From a virus, in IMG/VR virus record IMGVR_UViG_3300036864_000108, positions 1-64,000 of that record: a stretch of 64,000 bases of DNA; one strand, written 5' to 3'. A program made the translations under genes and the position numbers. Numbering within the stretch: position 1 is the first letter of the stretch; every line of letters begins with the position of its first letter. This document shows, in pieces, positions 35,774 through 44,924 of the stretch. Below the pieces are notes generated by a model. That model made no database searches, had not been told where the DNA came from, and saw only the letters and a list, made by a program, of their open reading frames with translations.

Positions 35774-36307
35774 TCAGAAGCCCATCACTTGGATGCGCCG
35801 GTTAGAAAACGTCCCGGTTCCACCGTCCACGCGGTGCTGCAGCAGGAACGTGTGGCTGCCCGGGTTCAGTGACTGCTGGTAAACGACGACCCCGGCCTGC
35901 ACCCACTGGCTGGTGGTAGCGGCGACCATCGACGTGGCTTGACTGTCATCGGCGGCGACTATGGTGGACACAGATATGGAGTAGCTCATCCACGTCCCCC
36001 AATTGATCGTGTTGTTCTTCAACTGGCCGAACAGGAACACCAGACAGGCTGTGCCAGTCGTGACCGTAGTTCCCACAGTGGGGCTCAGCGGCGCGTACGA
36101 TGTGGAGGCAGTCGACAAACCCGCACCCGCGGCACCGACACCAATCGAGCGAGCGGCCCCAGCGTTCGCCCCAGTCGCAACGAAATACTGGTTCGCGGCA
36201 GTGAACTTCGCGGGCGCCGTCTCATTCAGGTCACCCGACAGGATGTTGAGCTGAGCGGCCGTGAGGGCCGAGCCACTCGAGAAAACTGGGGGCGTGACCC
36301 ACGCGAT
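35774..36307 (-). CDS. tail fibre-like protein with ATC start
   Basis: A frame of 178 codons. The conserved N-terminal block LNILSGDLNETAPAKFTAANQYFVATGANA, typical of small phage tail fibres, lies upstream of the first usual start (TTG at 36118). No ATG, GTG or TTG precedes it back to the in-frame TGA. ATC at 36307 overlaps the upstream stop as TAATC, exactly where TAATG would be expected, with GGGGGG 8 bases before. The C-terminus is beta-rich (HTFLLQHRVDGG). Confidence 0.68.
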   Translation of the reverse strand: MAWVTPPVFSSGSALTAAQLNILSGDLNETAPAKFTAANQYFVATGANAGAARSIGVGAAGAGLSTASTSYAPLSPTVGTTVTTGTACLVFLFGQLKNNTINWGTWMSYSISVSTIVAADDSQATSMVAATTSQWVQAGVVVYQQSLNPGSHTFLLQHRVDGGTGTFSNRRIQVMGF

Positions 36308-36786
36308 TAGGACCGCCCCCCCTCGATCTCCGGCCGCCGCTCAAACCCGAGTTGCCCGACGGTCACCTCGTCGCCGATGATCTCCAGCAGTTTCCTTGTC
36401 GGTCCGCCCTCCAACGCGGCGGTGGGGACGATCCCGTGCTCGATGTTCTCGGCGAGCAGGTCCAGCATGGTCTCCCCCGGTAGCCAGTTGCGGGTCGCCG
36501 GCACCGGCCGGGGCATTACCAGGGCTTCGATGTCGGCGACGTTCGGGGGCCAGTCGGCGGGGCAGGTGAGCCCGCAGCCGCCAAACTCGATCCTGCAGTA
36601 GAACGTGTCACCGGTCAGACCGCCGATCGTGCCGCCATCCGGCCAGCCCAGGGTGAGCACTCCTACCTCGGTGCGGCCGAATATCTCCGCGTTGAGGCAG
36701 CCTGGCCGCGGACACATGGCGACCCACCGGCCGTGGTTTAGGTAGGCGACGGCACGCAGGCTAGTAGGCAAGTGTGCTGGCCCCAT
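36307..36786 (-). CDS. zinc-binding virion-associated protein
   Basis: A protein of about 159 residues: RAVAYLNHGRWVAMCPRPGCLNAEIFG, DTFYCRIEFGGCGLTCPADWP, PVPATRNWLPGETMLDLLAENIEHGI. The CPRPGC and CGLTC ligands form a zinc site. The family is common next to minor tail genes in actinophages. The exact start is unclear; the ATG at 36786 overlaps the upstream gene by 26 bases and a TTG nearer the upstream stop is possible. Confidence 0.68.
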   Translation of the reverse strand: MGPAHLPTSLRAVAYLNHGRWVAMCPRPGCLNAEIFGRTEVGVLTLGWPDGGTIGGLTGDTFYCRIEFGGCGLTCPADWPPNVADIEALVMPRPVPATRNWLPGETMLDLLAENIEHGIVPTAALEGGPTRKLLEIIGDEVTVGQLGFERRPEIEGGRS

Positions 36787-38650
36787 TGAGGAGCGACGTG
36801 CCGACGATGAACGTGCTCGATGCCTGCGTCGGCACCTTCTCCAGGCCGAACACTGTCGTGTGGAACCTCCCGGCCTCGCTGACCTCATGCCGAATGTTCT
36901 CGACGTAAAACGCTGTGTTCAGCCCCGTCTCCGCGTCGACAACGGTGACCCGGTCGGACAGGACACGGGTCAAACATTGGGTGAGCCGGGTCGCGTTCGC
37001 GGCCCCCATGACGGTGATCGTGAGGATGGGGAGACGTTGCGCACGTTGGATGATCGTCAGGTCGGCGATGCCCTGCGCGTCACCCTTGCTCGCCCACACG
37101 GGTTCCCAATCGGACGGCATCGACCGAACACCGTGATCGGTGATCGACGCCGAATCCGTTTTCGTGATCTGGTAGGTCCGTGCCACCGGTACCGAGTAGG
37201 CGCGCAGCGCCATCCCCTGAATGGTGGCGCCGGCACCCGTGGCGGTGACGGTGATGGATGAGGCGGCACCGGATGTGCGGGAGATCGTCACCGACGAAAC
37301 ACCGCCGGCCAGGACCGTGAAGTCGGTGCCTGCGACCGGGGCGACGGCGCCTTGGAACGGCTCCGACGTCTGCAACACGATGACCCGGGCCTCCGACGCC
37401 ATCAAAGTGAGGATCTCGTCGGTTTCCCACACCGCGGACAGCGCCCCGTCCGGCACCCGCTCCTCCACCGAGAACGACACCGAGTTGACGACGTCGCGGA
37501 ACCCGGCGTCGTAGCCGACGGGGGCGGAGAACTTGGGTTCCGCCCCGGTGTCACGGAACGTGGCCTGCGAGCTCGTGGATGCGGCGCGGATGAGGCGGTG
37601 ATGCCGGTCCCGGAACACCGCGTTCCCCGTCGCATAGTCCACGTAGAACAGGGCCGGTGAACCTTCCGACGCCAACACCTTCTGCAACGCCTCGACCGCG
37701 TCGGACCCCTCCTCCCACCACCACGGGAGGAGGGTCCCCCCAGTGTCCAAATCGCGGGTGCCGCCCGGCCAACCGATCGCATCCAAGATCAGGTCGACTG
37801 CTTGGCCGGTGCGTATCCCCTGATACAACGCCGTCGACAGCTTCACTTCCTGGAACTTCGCCATCACGTCAACGAAACTCAACGCGACGGAGCGTTCCTC
37901 CCGCCCCGGCTGCACGTCGTACCCGTCGATGAGCCCCTGGTACAGGACGACACCCAGTGTCGCCTCGTCGACGTGCAGCGTCGCCGTCGCCGGTGGGGTA
38001 CCGGACTCGGTGGGAACAAGGCTGGCGAAGGCGGCCGTCGACGGGGCGGTGTACGTGTGCTCGCGGAGCGTCCATGTGGCAGCAGCCAACGACGAAATGT
38101 TCGACGACGTGGACAGGTACGCATGCGCGGAATCGAACCAGTTCACAGACAAGCTGACGGAGGCGTACCCGGGTCCGGAACGTAGCCACGCCGACGCGGT
38201 CAGCGTGCTCCCCCCGGCGACGGGCACATGCTCCGTCTCGGCGTACGACTGCGCGATACCACCCGTCGGCGTCAACAAACCGGAAGCGGTCCCTTGGTGG
38301 GCCTGCGCGGTGGACCGCACGAACGTCCCGTTGTTACCGGTCCAGTTAGCTGCGTCCGTCTCGAAATACGGGTTGGAGTTGAGGACAGCCCCGATGCGGC
38401 TGGTGCGTCCCGGTTTCAGATTCCCGAACAGCGGCGACGACCCGTTGTCGGGGGTGTAGTCGCGTGACCGGTTGTTCAACTCGAACGATGCGGTGCCCGG
38501 GGCGACGGGGGACAGGGCCCGGTTCTGGTCCCGCCCGAACTGGATCGCCAGCGGGGTGCGGGCCAGCACCCGGGCGGTCACGTTCTCCCCCGTGTCACCC
38601 CAGTCCCCGTCGTTGTTCCAGTCGACCTGAAAGTTGTAGGTGGCGGCCAT
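36761..38650 (-). CDS. minor tail protein with carbohydrate-binding module
   Basis: A 629-residue protein. It starts MAATYNFQVDWNNDGDWGDTGENVT and continues with a tail-hub-like region (VLARTPLAIQFGRDQ). Residues about 90-230 form a CBM4/9-like jelly roll (NPYFETDAANWTGNNGTFV). The remainder (LYQGLIDGYDVQPG, GQAVDLILDAIGW) resembles distal tail and hub proteins of siphoviruses. It lies right after the tape measure gene, as usual for tail-tip proteins. The ATG directly follows the tape measure TGA. Confidence 0.8.
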   Translation of the reverse strand: MAATYNFQVDWNNDGDWGDTGENVTARVLARTPLAIQFGRDQNRALSPVAPGTASFELNNRSRDYTPDNGSSPLFGNLKPGRTSRIGAVLNSNPYFETDAANWTGNNGTFVRSTAQAHQGTASGLLTPTGGIAQSYAETEHVPVAGGSTLTASAWLRSGPGYASVSLSVNWFDSAHAYLSTSSNISSLAAATWTLREHTYTAPSTAAFASLVPTESGTPPATATLHVDEATLGVVLYQGLIDGYDVQPGREERSVALSFVDVMAKFQEVKLSTALYQGIRTGQAVDLILDAIGWPGGTRDLDTGGTLLPWWWEEGSDAVEALQKVLASEGSPALFYVDYATGNAVFRDRHHRLIRAASTSSQATFRDTGAEPKFSAPVGYDAGFRDVVNSVSFSVEERVPDGALSAVWETDEILTLMASEARVIVLQTSEPFQGAVAPVAGTDFTVLAGGVSSVTISRTSGAASSITVTATGAGATIQGMALRAYSVPVARTYQITKTDSASITDHGVRSMPSDWEPVWASKGDAQGIADLTIIQRAQRLPILTITVMGAANATRLTQCLTRVLSDRVTVVDAETGLNTAFYVENIRHEVSEAGRFHTTVFGLEKVPTQASSTFIVGTSLLNGASTLAY

Positions 38651-41600
38651 TCAGCCGGCCTTCGGTAGGCGACGCTGCCTGCGCAGGTCCTCAAGCGCCC
38701 TCACCAGGTCGTTCTTGTCCCCGACGTAGTTGTCGAAGTGGTAGTGGTGATGCACGGTCGCACCGGTGCCGCCTCGGTTCTTGTGGGCGGGGATGACAGC
38801 CTCACCACGGTGCAACTGGTACATGCCGGTGCGGGGCACGAATGGGGTGCCGCGTTGGAAGCTGCTCCTGACCAGGGTGTAATCCTCAACCCACTTGAAG
38901 CCTCGTGGTGCCCCCGGTAGGCCATGTGTGCGGGCGTATGCGAACCGTTTCGAGTCCGGTTCGAGGTTGGAGATCTGCCATGCGCTCAACCGTCGCGGCG
39001 CTGCGGGACGCACCCTGGTCGCGGGACGCGGTGGCGCCTTCCGCCGCTTCGGGTAGAGACGACGCAGATTAGCCTGATCGAACCCAGTCGGGTAAGAGAA
39101 CCCTTGGTAACGCGGGTACATGATCGAGTCACGGCGTCCCGTGTGATTCAACCCGAGCACATGCCCCAATTCGTGCATCGCGGCCATGCGGCGGTGCCTA
39201 CCGGACAGGCGTTTGCCGCTGTTCAACGCGACCTGGCTGCCGTTGGTGATTCCCACCCAACCGGCGGCCGGCTTGTTGACAACCTCCACGGTGACCTGAC
39301 TACGCAACGGCCCCCGACCGCCCAGGAACCGGACGTCGGCGATCCTGCTCCAGGCGCGTATCGCTTCCGGGACACTCCAGTTGCGCCACAGACCGTACAC
39401 CCACGCCCGGCGGGTTTTCCGTAGGCGACCCAGCCAGCCGAGCGGGTCCCGCGTCTGCGCACGCTCCGCGACATTCGACACTTGGGCGACGGTGAGAGCA
39501 CGTCCTCTGTCGAGGACGGAGACGAGCCGCTCGAACGCCCCCGTTTGCCGCGGCGACAGGACCCGCTCCGGTTCAGGTGTGCGCTTCGGGATGTCACCCT
39601 GACCGCGTGCAACACCGCCCTTGTCGTACCAGTGCGGTGACCGGTTCCGCCACGCCCCGTAAGCGTTACCCGGGTTGCCGTACCGGTCGGAGATGTACCG
39701 CAGACCGGCCCAAATCTGCCTGCCCGCGTCAGGTTCCCGCGCCCCGATACCGTACGCCCGCGCCGTGGATGCCAGGAACTGGGGGATGCCCCAAGCCGTG
39801 GACGTGGGATTGTCGGCGCGGGGGTTCCACCCTGATTCGCCCTGCCACAGGGCGTACAACGCTTGCCATTGGGCGCCGGTCCAGCCGCGGGCGGCAGCCA
39901 TCTGCCGGCCCAACGCCACCGCGCCGCCGCGGGACATCGCGGCCGCGTCCGGCGACCCGGCGAACGAGATCGCGTTCGCGGCATTGGTCTTCGCGTCCTG
40001 CCCGCGCAGCCACTCCAACACCTGGTTGATCGCCTTACCGCCCATGCCCGACAGGACGCCGCGGAACCCGCCCGTGCCGATCGTCTTCGCGAGAAGCCGC
40101 TTCAACGGGCCCAGCACCAGCCCCGCCGCCCCCGCCACCGCGGATCGGATGAACTGCCCGAGACGCCCCGCGTTCGACACCGTCCCCGCGCCGCTAAGCC
40201 ACGACAACGGATTCACGGAGGCGCCCCTGCCGGTGGTCACCTCGAAATGAAGGTGCGGCCCGGTGGTGTTCCCGGTGTTCCCGGACCAGCCGATCCGGTT
40301 CCCGGCGTCCAGCCGCTGCCCGATCTTGGCGAGGAACCCGTTCAGGTGCGCGTACAGGGTGTTGTAGCCGTCGTGGGACATGCGGATGTGTTTGCCGTAC
40401 GAGTCACGCATCGACCGAATGGAGGACACGACCCCGGCCATCGCAGCCCGCACCGGTGTCCCCACGGGGACACCCCAGTCGACCGCCGGGTGCCCAGAGC
40501 TGTAGCCCTGCGTGACCGGTGCGCGGCCCACCGGGTACACCCGGCCACCAACGGCGAACCGTTGCGCCCCACGGTTCAGGTCTTCCATGAAGTCGTAGCC
40601 GAACTGCTGCGCCTTCTTCTTTCGGATCACGAACTCGCCCGGCTCCAACAACGCTGGTACCCGGTCGCCGACACCCTGACCCGGGACTTTTCCGCCGCGG
40701 GCGAACTTTATGGGAATCTCATCGACGAGATTCTTCCCGCCGGTGAACGGGCGGGCGAACCTGTTGACGTTCCCGATGATGTGATTGTTGATGAACTTCA
40801 GAAAACCGCGGACCACATTCATGATCGGGGCGACGACACGGGCATTGACGAACCCGCCCAGCCCACGGCCCACCGCACCAATCCCGTCCGCGAGGCCGTG
40901 GACGATGTTCCGCCCAGCTTGGACCAGCCACCTGCCGGCGGTGCGGAACGGTGACGTGACCGTGGAGATCACCCGACCAGCGATCCGCGCCGCCGACCCG
41001 AGCATGCTGCCGACACCCCGGACCAGCCCAGACACGGTTTGGACACCCCGACCGACCAGCCACGACACGGCGGTACGGAACGGCAACGTCAAGACAGAGA
41101 TCACCCGGGCAGCAATACGCACAACTGTGCCGAGCACACCGTTGATGCCCCGCACCAGACCGGCCACGAACTGGACGCCACGGCCGATGAGCCACCCCGC
41201 GGCGCGGGCGAACGGCTTCAACATCTTCGCGATCAGCTCACCGATCCTCGCGACGACAGCGCCGATACGTGAGGCGATCGCCGTGGCGAGGCCCTGCATC
41301 ATCTTCAGCGCACGCGCCCGGATCTCCAACGCGATCAGACCCAGCCGCGTCGGCAGTATCGACAGTTCCTCTGCGAAACGCTTGCCGATGCCGGGGAAGA
41401 CGCGGCGGAACCCTTCGAGGAACGCCTTCCCAAGGAACCCGAGGGCCCGGCCGACCATGCCGACCAGACCGTTGGCGAACTTCTTGAACGCCAGCAGCGC
41501 CCAGGCGAGCAGCGGCCCGACGAGCGGGATCTTCGCGAACAGTCTGGCGACGGCGCCGATCACCTTCCCGGGGGTGAACGCGATCGCCAACACGGCGAAC

Positions 41601-43270
41601 AGGGCTTCCTGCCAGTGGGACGCCAGCCCCTTGATCAAGCCGAACAGGTCGAAGTTCAGCAGACCCAAAGCGATGCCGACGAGGAACGGGACCGCCAACT
41701 TGCCGACCTTGATGCCCAGCCCGAGCCAATCCACTTTGCCGAGCAGGTCCCCGATCTTCACGGCGATTTTTCCGATGAACGACCCAGCCGACTCGATGGC
41801 ACCAGCGATACCTGATCCGATCGACTTGCCGAGCCCAGACCAGTCCCCCGTGTCAATACCAGTCCTGACACCGGCAATAATGTTGACGCCCCAACCCTTG
41901 GCGACCTTCGCGAGGTCACCACCCCAAACCTTCGCCTTCTCGACAAGCGTGCGCCCAATCTTGCCGACCTGCTCGCCGATCTTCTGGCCGAACGACTTGG
42001 TGGCCTTCCCCTCAACCGCGACGAGATCCTTACCGGCCTGCTCAACCTCCCGCTGCGCCTGCTCCAGCTGCTTCGCGAACTCCGTCTTACTGACCGTACG
42101 GGTAACCGTCTTCGTTACCACACCCTTCGGCGCCTTCCCGCCATAGAACGACAGCGGCACCCACGACCCGTCCTCCGCTTGAACGAGAGTCTCCTTCTTG
42201 GTGAGACCCTTCGTGCCGATACCCTTCGCGGCCTGATCCTGCAAAGCAGCGAGCCGCTTCTTCGCCTCATCCAGACGTCCGGCAGCGGTCTGCACGTCCT
42301 TGCTGCGGCCGAAGAACCCGCCCAGCACGTCGGTCACAAACTGGACGGCTGGACGGATGCGACGGAACCCTGCCTCCGCCTTGTCCAACGCCTTCGGCAA
42401 GAAAGTGCCGAGCCAGTTCGCGGCCTTCTCCACGATCGGCAGCAGCACAGTTCCGACTCGCTCCGCGAGGTTCAGTGCGATGACCTTGAGCCGCTGGATC
42501 GGATCAGCGGCGGCCTTCGCCGCTCCACCGACTTGGAACGCCACCTCCTGCATGATGATCTTCTGGGCAGCGAGAACGTTCCCCGACTCAACCAGCGTTT
42601 TGATCTGCTTCTTCTGGCTATCCGTGAACGTAACACCGGCCCGGCCCAGCGCGGTGAGCCCCTTCAGCGGATCGTTGAGCGCCTTGCCGAGCATCTTCGA
42701 CGCGGACTCGACCGACCCGAACCCGGCCGCTGACAAGTCCAACGCCGCCTCAGTGGCGCGGTTGAAAATGTCGTTGCCCTTACCGACCTCGTTGCGCACA
42801 TTCTTGAACGTCAACAGCAGATTCGACGCCGCCTGAACCTGCTCATCGTCGATCGCTGTCTTGTTTGACAACGTGTCCGCGAGCTTCCCCACCTGGACCG
42901 CAGTGATATTCGCCGCGCCACCGGTCGACTTGATGACCTGCGCGGTAATCCGGCCGATCTTCGCGGACTCGCGGGCCTCCGTGATAAACGTGCCGAACAC
43001 CTTCACCGCGGACACAGCCGCGAACGCACCCGCCATCAAACCGGCTATACCCTTCAACGGCCCACCGATGCCGACCCGCATCCCGGAACCGATGTTCTTA
43101 CCGACGAACCCGCCGAGCCGGTGCGCGTCCACACCCTTACGGATGTTGTCGCCGATGTTCTTCCCGAACACCTTCGACTTCCGCCCGAACGCGTCGAAAT
43201 CCTTACCGGCCTGCTTCAGGCCCTTGTCGTCGTACTTGGTGAGAATGTTGAACGCGAGAGGAAGGGCCAC
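38651..43270 (-). CDS. tape measure protein with three enzymatic domains
   Basis: A 1539-residue protein that sets tail length. The N-terminal 750 residues are helical with hydrophobic stretches and tape-measure features. About 915-1010 is an M23 peptidase (HPAVDWGVPVGTPV, YAHLNG, GPHLHFEV). About 1110-1215 is a soluble lytic transglycosylase (WQGESGWNPRADNP, AWGIPQFLA). About 1330-1395 is a metzincin-type metalloprotease: HELGHVLGLNH (about 1364-1374) and Met-turn SIMYP. Together these could open the wall during DNA entry. GTG start one base after the chaperone stop. Confidence 0.92.
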   Translation of the reverse strand: MALPLAFNILTKYDDKGLKQAGKDFDAFGRKSKVFGKNIGDNIRKGVDAHRLGGFVGKNIGSGMRVGIGGPLKGIAGLMAGAFAAVSAVKVFGTFITEARESAKIGRITAQVIKSTGGAANITAVQVGKLADTLSNKTAIDDEQVQAASNLLLTFKNVRNEVGKGNDIFNRATEAALDLSAAGFGSVESASKMLGKALNDPLKGLTALGRAGVTFTDSQKKQIKTLVESGNVLAAQKIIMQEVAFQVGGAAKAAADPIQRLKVIALNLAERVGTVLLPIVEKAANWLGTFLPKALDKAEAGFRRIRPAVQFVTDVLGGFFGRSKDVQTAAGRLDEAKKRLAALQDQAAKGIGTKGLTKKETLVQAEDGSWVPLSFYGGKAPKGVVTKTVTRTVSKTEFAKQLEQAQREVEQAGKDLVAVEGKATKSFGQKIGEQVGKIGRTLVEKAKVWGGDLAKVAKGWGVNIIAGVRTGIDTGDWSGLGKSIGSGIAGAIESAGSFIGKIAVKIGDLLGKVDWLGLGIKVGKLAVPFLVGIALGLLNFDLFGLIKGLASHWQEALFAVLAIAFTPGKVIGAVARLFAKIPLVGPLLAWALLAFKKFANGLVGMVGRALGFLGKAFLEGFRRVFPGIGKRFAEELSILPTRLGLIALEIRARALKMMQGLATAIASRIGAVVARIGELIAKMLKPFARAAGWLIGRGVQFVAGLVRGINGVLGTVVRIAARVISVLTLPFRTAVSWLVGRGVQTVSGLVRGVGSMLGSAARIAGRVISTVTSPFRTAGRWLVQAGRNIVHGLADGIGAVGRGLGGFVNARVVAPIMNVVRGFLKFINNHIIGNVNRFARPFTGGKNLVDEIPIKFARGGKVPGQGVGDRVPALLEPGEFVIRKKKAQQFGYDFMEDLNRGAQRFAVGGRVYPVGRAPVTQGYSSGHPAVDWGVPVGTPVRAAMAGVVSSIRSMRDSYGKHIRMSHDGYNTLYAHLNGFLAKIGQRLDAGNRIGWSGNTGNTTGPHLHFEVTTGRGASVNPLSWLSGAGTVSNAGRLGQFIRSAVAGAAGLVLGPLKRLLAKTIGTGGFRGVLSGMGGKAINQVLEWLRGQDAKTNAANAISFAGSPDAAAMSRGGAVALGRQMAAARGWTGAQWQALYALWQGESGWNPRADNPTSTAWGIPQFLASTARAYGIGAREPDAGRQIWAGLRYISDRYGNPGNAYGAWRNRSPHWYDKGGVARGQGDIPKRTPEPERVLSPRQTGAFERLVSVLDRGRALTVAQVSNVAERAQTRDPLGWLGRLRKTRRAWVYGLWRNWSVPEAIRAWSRIADVRFLGGRGPLRSQVTVEVVNKPAAGWVGITNGSQVALNSGKRLSGRHRRMAAMHELGHVLGLNHTGRRDSIMYPRYQGFSYPTGFDQANLRRLYPKRRKAPPRPATRVRPAAPRRLSAWQISNLEPDSKRFAYARTHGLPGAPRGFKWVEDYTLVRSSFQRGTPFVPRTGMYQLHRGEAVIPAHKNRGGTGATVHHHYHFDNYVGDKNDLVRALEDLRRQRRLPKAG

Positions 43271-43271
43271 G

Positions 43272-43424
43272 TCACTCCCCCTCGTTCATCTCTTCCAGCA
43301 AATCCACATACGTTTCGAGGATGCGTTCGTCCAAGTCGGCGAGCTGCTCGAACGGGATGCGGGTGGCGATACTCAGGGAGACGAGGTATCGGATGTAGGA
43401 ACCGTAGGAGTAGGGTCCGGCGGC
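43272..43424 (-). CDS. tail assembly chaperone, frameshifted C-terminal part
   Basis: In the -1 frame relative to the upstream chaperone gene, about 50 codons read YSYGSYIRYLVSLSIATRIPFEQLADLDERILETYVDLLEEMNEGE-like sequence (given here in part), closely matching the T part of a G/T chaperone. It has no start of its own and is open from just after an in-frame TGA near 43425. It should be made as a fusion after a -1 slip near 43410-43424 (GGACCCT is the only weak candidate). It ends one base before the tape measure start. Confidence 0.75.
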   Translation of the reverse strand, partial: AAGPYSYGSYIRYLVSLSIATRIPFEQLADLDERILETYVDLLEEMNEGE

Positions 43425-43654
43425 TCGTTCTCAACCTCATCCACATCAGTGATCGCGTCGAGGAACGTGTCGAAGTCCGCTGGTTCCTGACCGGAGCGGT
43501 TCAGCGACGCCCACGCCAGGTAGTACGTCTGCTCGATCCGCTTCGCGTCCGGGGTGCCCGAGAAGTGCTGTTCCGCCATGACCTGTGCCCGCGGCGACGC
43601 CAGCACGGTCACCTCACGGCCGTCCAGATAGGTGACTTTCAGCTTGACTGCCAT
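43373..43654 (-). CDS. tail assembly chaperone G
   Basis: A 93-residue protein: VKLKVTYLDGREVTVLASPRAQVMAEQHFSGTPDAKRIEQTYYLAWASLNRSGQEPADFDTFLDAITDVDEVENE, then a Pro/Thr-rich end. Size, acidity and place directly before the tape measure gene identify the G chaperone. A -1 shift before its stop adds the T part. Its ATG is preceded by AGGAAGG. Confidence 0.8.
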   Translation of the reverse strand: MAVKLKVTYLDGREVTVLASPRAQVMAEQHFSGTPDAKRIEQTYYLAWASLNRSGQEPADFDTFLDAITDVDEVENEPPDPTPTVPTSDTSSP

Positions 43655-43675
43655 GCCTTGACCTTCCTGACCTAT

Positions 43676-43731
43676 CCTGACCGGTAGTGAGACACCCGGA
43701 GCGGCCCGGTCAGGGAAGCCACCCCGGGTGG
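43676..43731. promoter_or_regulatory. palindromes between chaperone and moron
   Basis: CCTGACCGG (43676-43684) and CCGGTCAGG (43706-43714) are perfect inverted copies 21 bases apart. CCACC/GGTGG around CCG lies at 43719-43731. The region separates divergent genes and should contain the promoter of the plus-strand moron. It may be an operator or a hairpin that limits read-through. Confidence 0.45.
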
Positions 43732-43751
43732 TATGAGAGGGACTAGGTGCT

Positions 43752-44072
43752 ATGACTACTGAGATGGAAAAGCCCGACAGAATCGGCCTCCGAGTGGCCG
43801 CCCTCATCGTTCTCATCGCCTGGGTGAGCGTCACCGTCCGGTACTGGGATGAGGCACCACAGGGCCTGGTGCTGGGGTGGGTCATCATCGGCGCGGTTCT
43901 GTGGCGCCTCGGCAAACCAGACCGGGAACGCGAAGTGCTCCGCGCACAGATACCCGAGGAACAAGCGCGACTACTCGCCGAATCCCGTAGCCGCGATGAA
44001 ACGCGGCGACAGGAACTCCTCGGCCGGCTGGCCGCCGACATGCGCACCGTCACAGAACGCCACGTCAGCTAG
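43752..44072 (+). CDS. membrane moron protein
   Basis: A 106-residue protein on the plus strand between minus-strand tail genes. Two transmembrane segments (VAALIVLIAWVSVTVRYW, LVLGWVIIGAVLWRLG) are followed by a coiled coil (QIPEEQARLLAESRSRDETRRQELLGRL). Opposite orientation and own palindromic upstream region mark it as a moron, perhaps active in the lysogen, for instance in exclusion. Its end overlaps the convergent gene by 4 bases. Confidence 0.7.
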   Translation: MTTEMEKPDRIGLRVAALIVLIAWVSVTVRYWDEAPQGLVLGWVIIGAVLWRLGKPDREREVLRAQIPEEQARLLAESRSRDETRRQELLGRLAADMRTVTERHVS

Positions 44073-44521
44073 CGTCGCGACAGCTTCCGCTCCACCACCG
44101 TCAACGCCAACACCAACTCGCGGCGCACCCGCGGCGCACCCCGCAACATCGGCTCCGAAAACCAGCCCGGCTCCACCCGCTGCAACACCGACCCGCGGCC
44201 GAACACCGGATGCCGCACCATTCCGCGATCGATCCGCCGCGGATCCTTCACCGCGTTCCGCTGAGCCACCAACGACAAGCCCGGGTTACGGCCCGTGCGG
44301 CGCCGCGCCGTGATCCGGGTCCGCGCCACACGCGCCGCCAACCCACCCGACTGCGGCAAGCTGGCGGCAGCGTTCCGCTTCGCGTCCTGACTGAGCGGCT
44401 TCACCCGACGATTGATCGCCTTGTAAAGCTCCGCACGCAACTCCTTGTCGCCGGCCTCCCGAAGAGCGCGGGCCACCCGCTTGAACTGGTCCGCGCCCCG
44501 CGTCTCAACAGTGAAAGGCAC
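44069..44521 (-). CDS. HK97 gp10-like tail component
   Basis: A 150-residue protein: GADQFKRVARALREAGDKELRAELYKAINRRVKPLSQDAKRNAAASLPQSGGLA, then GRNPGLSLVAQ, GWFSEPM. Size and the basic N-terminal helix fit HK97 gp10-like head-tail or tail completion proteins. It lies between the major tail protein and the chaperones, instead of before the tail protein. GTG start adjoins the upstream stop. Confidence 0.7.
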   Translation of the reverse strand: MPFTVETRGADQFKRVARALREAGDKELRAELYKAINRRVKPLSQDAKRNAAASLPQSGGLAARVARTRITARRRTGRNPGLSLVAQRNAVKDPRRIDRGMVRHPVFGRGSVLQRVEPGWFSEPMLRGAPRVRRELVLALTVVERKLSRR

Positions 44522-44920
44522 TCAGAAGCTGCGGTTGATCGGCCCGGCCGCGTTCCAGGATGCGCTGAGTTCCGTAGCTCCCCCGACACTGGCATTGGCC
44601 GAAAAGTCTGGAAAGACAGTTCCATACCAGTACTTGCTTGTCTGCGTCCTATCGACGTATAGGTACATCTTGCGAGCTACGCCATCAACTGCAGCGGTAT
44701 ACGTCTGTGCGGTCCCATCGTCCAGGAATCCACTGAATTCACCGGATGAGTCCGGCAATCCTGCGACATAACTCTTATTGGCGTCGCCGAATGCCGTGAC
44801 CTCTGCCTTCTCGGACGATGCCGAGATGGACCATGAGGCGAGGAACGGCACCTGCGATGCCTCAGCGCCGCTGGCGATGGCGAGATAGACGGTGGCATTT
44901 CTGCCGTGGATGCGTGCCAA
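44522..44920 (-). CDS. major tail protein
   Basis: A 132-residue protein: ARIHGRNATVYLAIASGAEASQVPFLASWSISASSEKAEVTAFGDANKSYVAGLPDSSGEFSGFLDD, YYGTVFPDFSANASVGGATELSASWNAAGPI. The alternating polar strands and W-S-x-S/AFGD/G-F-LD pattern are those of siphovirus tail tube proteins. Place before the chaperones and tape measure agrees. Confidence 0.8.
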   Translation of the reverse strand: MARIHGRNATVYLAIASGAEASQVPFLASWSISASSEKAEVTAFGDANKSYVAGLPDSSGEFSGFLDDGTAQTYTAAVDGVARKMYLYVDRTQTSKYWYGTVFPDFSANASVGGATELSASWNAAGPINRSF

Positions 44921-44924
44921 GGCC

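Noticed and set aside
40785-42146. 453-codon plus-strand frame over the tape measure
   Set aside because: Composition (Pro/Thr/Arg/Ala repeats without a fold) follows from the tape measure codons read backwards.
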